Assembly (NCBI GenBank): GCA_001004005.1
Contig: LCQF01000009.1
Span: 1 to 42,375, forward strand
DNA from: Parcubacteria group bacterium GW2011_GWA2_49_9
Lineage (GTDB): Bacteria; Patescibacteriota; Minisyncoccia; Phycocordibacterales; UBA10002
Direction: 5' to 3'
DNA: 42,375 bases
Below the pieces are notes generated by a model. It saw only the letters and a list, made by a program, of their open reading frames with translations, searched no databases and was not told the origin of the DNA. This document shows positions 37,033-42,375 of this stretch, piece by piece (the stretch's first letter is position 1; each line of letters begins with the position of its first letter). A program made the position numbers and the translations under genes.

Positions 37033-38683
37033 ACTTCGTTGGTAACTCCACGAAGAACGTAGACCCTTTTCCTTCACCATCCGACTCGGCCCAAACCTTT
37101 CCCTTTTGCGCCTCAATAAGTTGGCGAGCTACATAGAGTCCAAGGCCGGTACCGAGAATATTCGCTTTGCTCGCATCCTCCGCGCGGCTGAATTTTTGAA
37201 ACAGCCTCGGCAGTACTTCCGGCTTGATGCCGACGCCCGTATCCTTGACCGAGAGCTGTACCGTTCCCGCACCAGTTCGCTTCACGGCGACAAGGATAGA
37301 GCCCTTCGGCGTGTATTTAAGTGCGTTATCAACAAGATTTTCAATCACCTGCCGCACTTTTCCGGCATCAGCATGAACGGTTATGGACGGCGCGATATCA
37401 AGCGTGAGCGAAAGATGTTTACGCTCCACATTCGGTGTAAGTTCCTTCGCCACATCGGATACCAGTGTGCTGAAATCAACATCGGAGAAATCATACTTCA
37501 TCTTTCCCTGCTCAATGCGGGAGACATCCAAAAAGTCCTGCACGACGACCGCAAGCGCGTTACTGGAGTTGGAAATAGTTTGTATAATTTCTTTAAGATT
37601 TTCGGGGACGACGCCATAATCCCCCTGCGTCATCATTGAGGCGTACCCTTTGATGGCGGTCAGCGGTCCTCGGATTTGATGTGAGGCGAGCGACACGAAT
37701 TCGCTTTTCAGGTGGTCCAGTTCCTTTAAACGCGCGTTGGCACTTTCCAGCTCTCTTGCCAGTTTTTCTATACGTTCTCGTTGTTCAACTTCCCGCTTCA
37801 CCGACCAGATAAGATAGATACCGACTATGAGGAGCAGGATGGCGGTGAACGAAACGATGATCCGTACCGTCTCGATGGTTCGGAGGAAAAGGAGGGAGAC
37901 CACGAGCATCCAGAGCGCTCCGACGAGCACCTGTGTTCCGAGGAGCTTCACGTTGAACATCTTGTATCGCACGACAAGGTATCCGATGAACGCGGCAAAA
38001 ATCGGAGTGCCAAAAAGCCCGAATTGCGAATTCACCCAATCGTCGGTAAAGCTTCCGAAGATATTGCCCGACGCCCACATAAGGAGGAACAGAATAACGC
38101 CGGTCGCAAGAAGCGCTATCTCTCTTTTGGTGTCGGCACTCTTCTCTTGTAGGAAACGGCGTATGGCGTAGGTAGCGATGCCGATGATGGAGAGGAGCTC
38201 AAGGACATAGGTATAGTAGGCATAGAATGATTCGATCGGGATGCAAAGCGAGAGATCGAATCCTTCGAGGCTATAGATGGTCGGGGTGATGAGGATGAGC
38301 GGGGTATAAACGATGGCCGCGATAACCTTCGCGTTGAGTGGAGCGTCATGTTTGTTTACGAACACATAGACGAGATAGAACATCCCGATATAGGTGAGTG
38401 GCTCGAGCATTATCTGGAGCGACCAGAGGAACATGATAAGGTCGCTTCGGTTGCTTGCCCAAATGATGACATTGAAGAACACCCACAGCAGGAATGGGAC
38501 GAGGCTCCAGAAGAGTATCTTGTTCGTCAGACTCCTGCGGTCCTTGAAGTAGACGAACAGGCCGATGACAAGCGAAAGAGAAAGCGCGGTAAGGTGCGTG
38601 TAGTAGATGAACTTCGGCACGTGGCTGGAAAGCACGAGGTATCTCGCGGCTTCAGCGAAGCAAAGTGCAGCTTGAGCTTGCAT
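37031..38683 (-). CDS. Multi-spanning membrane histidine kinase
   Basis: 550 residues. The N-terminal 300 hold about nine membrane segments (a 7TM-type sensor layout), then a short coiled coil (EQRERIEKLARELESANARL). HisKA follows with the phospho-acceptor His in LASHQIRGPLTAIKGYASM (about 338). The HATPase domain has the N box VIENLVDNALKYTP, G1 VKDTGVGIK and G2 GTGLGLYVARQLIEA. No PAS or HAMP domain and no adjacent response regulator are seen. It starts 17 bp after the methyltransferase-fusion stop, making it the last gene of the speH operon. It may sense a membrane or small-molecule signal. Confidence 0.92.
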   Translation of the reverse strand: MQAQAALCFAEAARYLVLSSHVPKFIYYTHLTALSLSLVIGLFVYFKDRRSLTNKILFWSLVPFLLWVFFNVIIWASNRSDLIMFLWSLQIMLEPLTYIGMFYLVYVFVNKHDAPLNAKVIAAIVYTPLILITPTIYSLEGFDLSLCIPIESFYAYYTYVLELLSIIGIATYAIRRFLQEKSADTKREIALLATGVILFLLMWASGNIFGSFTDDWVNSQFGLFGTPIFAAFIGYLVVRYKMFNVKLLGTQVLVGALWMLVVSLLFLRTIETVRIIVSFTAILLLIVGIYLIWSVKREVEQRERIEKLARELESANARLKELDHLKSEFVSLASHQIRGPLTAIKGYASMMTQGDYGVVPENLKEIIQTISNSSNALAVVVQDFLDVSRIEQGKMKYDFSDVDFSTLVSDVAKELTPNVERKHLSLTLDIAPSITVHADAGKVRQVIENLVDNALKYTPKGSILVAVKRTGAGTVQLSVKDTGVGIKPEVLPRLFQKFSRAEDASKANILGTGLGLYVARQLIEAQKGKVWAESDGEGKGSTFFVELPTK

Positions 38684-38700
38684 AGATAAGGTAAGGTTAG

Positions 38701-40098
38701 TTATGGCTTTATACTAACATGGATACTCTCGAAGCCTCCTCCGAAAGCATAGCGGATAGAGAGCTGTACGCGCTGTCCGGCACTTACAGTAGTTTCCGGG
38801 AGAGGCACCACAACCGGGCCGTTCAGCGAGTCGGTATCTCCAAGCGAGATATTTTGTGTGAGCATTGTAACGCTAGTGAGACGTACGGAGTTGATAACAC
38901 CGTCGGCGACGATATCGATGTCCAAAACCGCTTCGCAGTGTTCCAAAGACGTTTGGGAGAATTCCACTGTATGGACCAGCGTCTTATTTGAAAAGGCTGT
39001 GAATGAGCGCAGAGCGGGGTCGTAAAAACGCCAAGTATGACGAATGAACGGGACATTGAGTCCGTAACAGCTAAAATCAAAATTCCCAAGTGCTACAAAG
39101 GTATCCTGGCTGGACGGGATGAAAACGGTGTCCCTATTCACGGCCCCACGTCTATGCAGGTTGTTCACAGCACTCACTTGATATTCTTCGATCATTCCGG
39201 TCGTGAGCATTTCCATGATCACCGCATCGAACACAAGTCCGGGCTCGAAATCATATCGTCGCCCGTCGCCGATGCGGACCTCCACATTGTGTGCGCCGTT
39301 CGCCTCGATGACCTTCTGTGCGGCATCGGAGATGAAGGGGTCGTATTCGAGCGAGATGACTTTTTTCGCACCCGCACGGGCGGCAAAAAGCGCAAGTATC
39401 CCCGAACCGGTACCCGAATCGAGGACAGTGCTCCCCGCACGGACTTTCTCGCTTATGGCCTTTTGGAATGCGCTCGTGCGGGGGATGTCGGAAAGGCACT
39501 GGCTTACGATATCTATGGAGCTGAAGGCCGTTCCGCCGCGCTTTCTGAATTGCAGAGCGAATATCGCTCCATTGGTAATGATCATATAGATCGGATACAC
39601 CAAGATGGAGAATAATGCTTTTTCAACGGCGAACAGGTTGAGAAGCTGTCCGAAGAAAACGAACCCCCACGCTTTTTTATCCTCATGTTCGGGACGGTGC
39701 AAAGACTTCTTGATCGTCGGAATGGCTGCCATGAAGTCGGTGAAAAGGTAGAACACGAGCCCTACTATCGCCGAGCTGGTGAACCACCAGAAAAATGTTC
39801 CGATGAGTGCGCCGAAGATGCACCACTTATCGAGCCTCGTCCAGCCCCCCTCGCCATATTTAATGGAGAGCAAAGCAATGATAACGGGCCCTATCGCCTC
39901 GCTAAGCGGCACCCAGATAGTCTCCCGCGCCCCGGAGGCGTAGTAGCTGCAGACGATGAGTATGCCTACCCCGCCCCATATCCACCATGATGCACGGCTC
40001 GGCCTCGTTTTGCCCGCCAGGATAGCGGGAATGTAAAAAAGATACGAACAGAGGGCCAAAATGCCCGACGCGATGCCTATAAATCCGGTGAACGTCAT
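38701..40098 (-). CDS. Membrane domain fused to PRMT-like SAM methyltransferase
   Basis: 465 residues from ATG 40098 (MTFTGFIGIAS); an earlier in-frame start would overlap the small gene upstream. Residues about 1-205 form six or so membrane segments, reminiscent of PQ-loop/SWEET-like repeats (GILALCSYLFYIPAILAG). Residues about 215-465 are a class I methyltransferase with motif I VLDSGTGSGILALFAARAG, an acidic end of strand 2 (SLEYDP) and IMEMLTTGMIEE, which matches the double-E loop of protein arginine methyltransferases. A C-terminal beta-rich part follows, as in PRMTs. The neighbour speH uses the same cofactor. The target is unknown; an aminopropyltransferase is a weaker alternative. Confidence 0.78.
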   Translation of the reverse strand: MTFTGFIGIASGILALCSYLFYIPAILAGKTRPSRASWWIWGGVGILIVCSYYASGARETIWVPLSEAIGPVIIALLSIKYGEGGWTRLDKWCIFGALIGTFFWWFTSSAIVGLVFYLFTDFMAAIPTIKKSLHRPEHEDKKAWGFVFFGQLLNLFAVEKALFSILVYPIYMIITNGAIFALQFRKRGGTAFSSIDIVSQCLSDIPRTSAFQKAISEKVRAGSTVLDSGTGSGILALFAARAGAKKVISLEYDPFISDAAQKVIEANGAHNVEVRIGDGRRYDFEPGLVFDAVIMEMLTTGMIEEYQVSAVNNLHRRGAVNRDTVFIPSSQDTFVALGNFDFSCYGLNVPFIRHTWRFYDPALRSFTAFSNKTLVHTVEFSQTSLEHCEAVLDIDIVADGVINSVRLTSVTMLTQNISLGDTDSLNGPVVVPLPETTVSAGQRVQLSIRYAFGGGFESIHVSIKP

Positions 40099-40099
40099 A

Positions 40100-40270
40100 C
40101 TATTCGATGGAAGGAAGCGGAATGATGACTGCTCGCTGCTCTTCTTCCGGCGGCGCTTCACCCTCGACAAGGTAATCATGCAAAACCATATAGCAATAGT
40201 ACGAAAGCGCGGTCGCCGTACCGAGTGCGAGCAGGAATATACAAAAGAATATCCTTGAAGAAAGGCTCAT
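40100..40270 (-). CDS. Small single-pass membrane protein (56 aa)
   Basis: ATG at 40270, stop TAG at 40100-40102. It starts 2 bases after the speH stop and ends one base before the next ATG (TAGTATG). A membrane segment (IFFCIFLLALGTATALSYYC) is followed by an acidic, Pro-rich tail LVEGEAPPEEEQ. The tight spacing on both sides supports a real gene in the speH operon. Function unknown; it could be a partner of the membrane-fused methyltransferase. Confidence 0.7.
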   Translation of the reverse strand: MSLSSRIFFCIFLLALGTATALSYYCYMVLHDYLVEGEAPPEEEQRAVIIPLPSIE

Positions 40271-40272
40271 GT

Positions 40273-40659
40273 TTAGGCGAGATTATGCTCGGGGTATCGT
40301 GTTCCGCGCTTAACAAAGTCTTGCTCAACATCCTGCAGTACAAACTTACTTGTGAAGAAATTGATAATACGTTCCGTATCCATACCATTCCTACAGCTAT
40401 AGACATCGGCAGTGAGAAAACGGCGCTCGGTAAACGTGTGAATGCTGATATGGCTCTCGGCAATGAGAACCACGCCGGAAACTCCGCCTGGGTCCTTACC
40501 GTCGTTCCCGTGGAAAACAACGAGCTGCGGTTCCGCTATCTTGTGCATGCCGAGAAGTTCGGGAAGTTCATTCAGGCACCTTAAAACAAGCTCTTTGTCC
40601 CCGAGTTTTTCTTTATCTCCGCCGTATCCGTCAATCATTAAATGTTCTCCGAAGTGCAT
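40273..40659 (-). CDS. speH: S-adenosylmethionine decarboxylase proenzyme
   Basis: 128 residues from ATG 40659 (MHFGEHLMIDGYGG); an upstream ATG would add six. The self-cleavage site is AESHISIHTFTERR, where the Ser becomes the pyruvoyl cofactor. FLTADVYSCRNG follows with the conserved Cys. It supplies decarboxylated SAM for spermidine synthesis. No speE aminopropyltransferase is recognisable next to it; a PRMT-like methyltransferase fusion follows instead. It is first in a four-gene operon with a 200-base structured leader and a consensus promoter. Confidence 0.94.
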   Translation of the reverse strand: MHFGEHLMIDGYGGDKEKLGDKELVLRCLNELPELLGMHKIAEPQLVVFHGNDGKDPGGVSGVVLIAESHISIHTFTERRFLTADVYSCRNGMDTERIINFFTSKFVLQDVEQDFVKRGTRYPEHNLA

Positions 40660-40742
40660 GGAATACCAATTACACAATCAGTACGAATATACGAATAACA
40701 AAAGCATACGAACTGTAACGACAGTATAGCATATAAAGAAAA

Positions 40743-40864
40743 ATCCCGCCCTTGGGTCGCCACAGCGTGGTGAACCAGAGGCGGGATTCCTCATAAATTA
40801 AAAATCGGTCGCATACGCGACCAACTAATCTGGAGGATTCACCGCTGTGTGAGAACAATCCTCC
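40743..40864 (-). promoter_or_regulatory. Structured speH leader with competing hairpins
   Basis: In transcript order on the minus strand: hairpin H1 GGAGGATT/AATCCTCC (40857-40864, 40832-40839), hairpin H2 GGTCGC-GTAT-GCGACC (40807-40822) followed by GATTTTTAAT, and hairpin H3 ATCCCGCC/GGCGGGAT (40780-40787, 40743-40750) followed by TTTTTCTTT, a terminator. The loop of H1 (CACAGCGGTGAA) can instead pair with TTCACC-AC-GCTGTG in the loop of H3, and GGTCGC of H2 with GCGACC in H3. These exclusive pairings suggest control of termination by a ligand or protein. Not matched to a known riboswitch class. Confidence 0.55.
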
Positions 40865-40867
40865 GCA

Positions 40868-40896
40868 AGTATATTCATTGGTGACGCTTCAGTCAA
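40868..40896 (-). promoter_or_regulatory. Promoter for the speH operon
   Basis: Minus strand TTGACT (40891-40896), a 17-base spacer and TATACT (40868-40873). A start near 40862 falls at the beginning of hairpin H1, leaving a leader of about 200 bases before speH. Confidence 0.8.
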
Positions 40897-40932
40897 TTTT
40901 TCTGTGGACAGTAATGACAATGACGCGTGAAA

Positions 40933-42207
40933 TTATGTCTTATGTCGAGCACGATGTGGTTTTTGAGGAATAACAGAAAATGGTAAGTGCTTTTTCCCGT
41001 GTCTTCCGATAACGAGCTGATAGAACGCCCAGGTGATAAGGATCGGCACGGCGCTTATGACGATTGTCCACGACGGACCAACGAGGGTGTAGGCGATACC
41101 GGCAAGAATCGGGCCGATAGCCCAGCCGAGGTCCTGAAACAGCGTAATAACACCTGCTACAACGCCGTCACTGTCGTGCTCTCTATCAAGTGAGTGGAGC
41201 CACGACCAGAGCGAAATACTCGCCATTTCGTCGCCCGATGTCGCAAGGAAGCCGAATAGCAGAAACAACCATCCGAAATTAAAACCCAGGAGCATTCCCG
41301 AAATTGAGAAGAGGAGTAGACCGAAAAAGATAAGAGCGCGCTTGTCGCTTTTGTCCGCGAGATTACCAAGGAGAAAACCGAGGACGACTATGGAAAAATC
41401 GAAAATGCCTAGGCCAAGCCCAAGAAGTCCCGCATTCGCTTGATGCGCGATAATCAACGGCACGACAAACCAAATACAGCCGTAAAAGATTGAACTGGAG
41501 AAGGAAACGAGAAGTAGCATTCCGCTCGCGGGGTTCAGACGTTTCAGGGCTCGGAGAGTCGTGGGAATAAAATGTCGCCGGATGTAGTGGTGCTGTGTAG
41601 GAAGTTTTTTCTCGGCATGCACCGAGGTGTGGTCCTTCGGGCTGAAATACAGAAGGAAAAGCGAAATAAGAAGTAAAAGGAAAATCGCGGTACCCATAAT
41701 TTCCGGACGCTGTGTGAGGATAAATGGAAGCAAGGCGCTTGAAAGCACGACTCCGATAGAACCGAACACATCGCGCACCGACATAAATCTTCCTGCCGTT
41801 TCCTTCGGTGCGTGGGAAAGCACATATGCATTCAGTCCAGGACCGAAGAACAGCCAGCCGAAGATACTGAAAAGTAGGCTCAAGAGATAGGTAAGCTTTG
41901 TAAGACCGAAGGTGAGTGTCAGCGCCGCCAGCAAAAAAAGAGCGGTAGTTATCTTGAGAAAGCGAAGGTAGCCGTATCGGTCAAGAATATGCCCCGCCGG
42001 AACGTCCAGAAGAAGCTGGACCACGGAACAGCCTCCCATAAGGAGGCCAACCACCCACAGCGGAAAGAACTGCTCGCCGAGCGGGGAAATCAGTGAATAG
42101 TGTAAACCGCCTCCGAACTTAAATAACAGTAAAAAAAACCAAAACGGGAGAAAGCCCGTGAAGATATACGCAAGCGAACGAGTTTTGGCTACTGTTGTTG
42201 AAGGCAT
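40933..42207 (-). CDS. Major facilitator superfamily transporter
   Basis: 424 residues with about twelve membrane segments in two halves and a charged central loop (about 195-215: HTSVHAEKKLPTQHHYIRR). Between TM2 and TM3 the loop LLLDVPAGHILDRYGYLRF is the MFS motif A (GxxxDRxGxR type). FLLGNLADKSDKRAL repeats it in the second half. Substrate cannot be told; drug or nutrient efflux are both possible. A -10-like TATACT lies 15 bases upstream, right after tRNA-Arg. Confidence 0.88.
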   Translation of the reverse strand: MPSTTVAKTRSLAYIFTGFLPFWFFLLLFKFGGGLHYSLISPLGEQFFPLWVVGLLMGGCSVVQLLLDVPAGHILDRYGYLRFLKITTALFLLAALTLTFGLTKLTYLLSLLFSIFGWLFFGPGLNAYVLSHAPKETAGRFMSVRDVFGSIGVVLSSALLPFILTQRPEIMGTAIFLLLLISLFLLYFSPKDHTSVHAEKKLPTQHHYIRRHFIPTTLRALKRLNPASGMLLLVSFSSSIFYGCIWFVVPLIIAHQANAGLLGLGLGIFDFSIVVLGFLLGNLADKSDKRALIFFGLLLFSISGMLLGFNFGWLFLLFGFLATSGDEMASISLWSWLHSLDREHDSDGVVAGVITLFQDLGWAIGPILAGIAYTLVGPSWTIVISAVPILITWAFYQLVIGRHGKKHLPFSVIPQKPHRARHKT

Positions 42208-42232
42208 CAGTGTGTCCGTCTAGTATACCAAA

Positions 42233-42304
42233 TGCCCTTGGTGGGAATCGAACCTACATCATCTCCTTCGGAGGGAGATATCCTATCCATTGAACGACAA
42301 GGGC
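42233..42304 (-). tRNA. tRNA-Arg (anticodon CCG)
   Basis: The acceptor GCCCTTG pairs with CAAGGGC, discriminator A. The anticodon stem TCTCC/GGAGA has loop CTCCGAA (anticodon CCG). The T-loop is TTCGATT, with one A-C mismatch in the T stem. CCA is not encoded. The 71 bases from 42305 to the window end hold nothing recognisable. Confidence 0.93.
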
Positions 42305-42375
42305 GAATTAACATTGCGGATGTATCATACCGTGGAATGACTAGTTTGAGAACATCTACACTATCTTTGCGACCG

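Noticed and set aside
38701-40179. Longer N-terminus of the membrane-methyltransferase fusion
   Set aside because: The extra 27 residues are Arg/Lys/Ser-rich and overlap the well-spaced 56-residue gene at 40100-40270. ATG 40098 directly precedes the membrane domain.
1-42375. Recoded UGA (as in Gracilibacteria/Absconditabacteria)
   Set aside because: TGA serves as a normal stop in several confident genes (for example recR-type junctions, ATGA overlaps at 10600 and 34631), and no internal TGA is needed to read any conserved protein.

Overview
The window reads as a piece of a small-genome bacterium of the Candidate Phyla Radiation (Patescibacteria, most likely Parcubacteria). Reasons: compact genes with short or overlapping junctions, many small membrane proteins of unknown function, a DUF5674 gene, a PaaX/Cas2-like orphan, pared-down aminoacyl-tRNA synthetases, a standard code with TGA used as stop, and a complete murein cluster with few biosynthetic genes. 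The lineage call is inference from gene style; no rRNA gene is present.

Layout. 0-9.7 kb: replication/repair (dnaB-recR), a sugar-nucleotide transferase, a PaaX/Cas2-like regulator between two identical palindromes, a cysS copy that has lost its HIGH region, a CorA-like transporter, an S41 protease, ribosomal proteins L9 and L27, and a broken small membrane gene. 9.7-18.4 kb: tRNA-Val, a possible UDG-fold protein coupled to a class I glutamine amidotransferase, a CapA-like protein, tRNA-Pro, a divergent TrmB-like regulator/ligand-binding protein pair, secreted coiled-coil and acidic proteins, a DnaQ-like exonuclease and a lytic-transglycosylase-like protein with a structured leader. 18.4-26 kb (accessory in character): two tyrosine recombinases flanking and overlapping a nuclease-like gene, a PIN toxin/antitoxin pair, an M23 peptidase, gltX, and a HAD-like gene. 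26-34.3 kb: a long minus-strand operon aspS-scpA-scpB-dac-mraY-ftsW-murG, preceded by a leader that has a T-box antiterminator and terminator. 34.3-42.4 kb: DUF5674, a 149-bp MITE-like element, DUF4177, trpS, and a tight operon speH-small membrane protein-membrane/PRMT-like methyltransferase fusion-multi-TM histidine kinase with its own promoter and structured leader, then an MFS transporter and tRNA-Arg.

Three signals stand out. First, the DNA is full of palindromes: two lie in frame inside conserved genes (glutamine amidotransferase and trpS), like Rickettsia palindromic elements, and one of these families also has an intergenic copy. Second, nearly every intercistronic gap within operons holds an inverted array of short degenerate words (for example NNAATTAG), while transcription-unit ends carry ordinary terminators. 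Third, two leaders look like RNA switches: a T-box ahead of aspS whose bulge fits tRNA-Asp, and an unassigned leader ahead of speH with mutually exclusive pairings.
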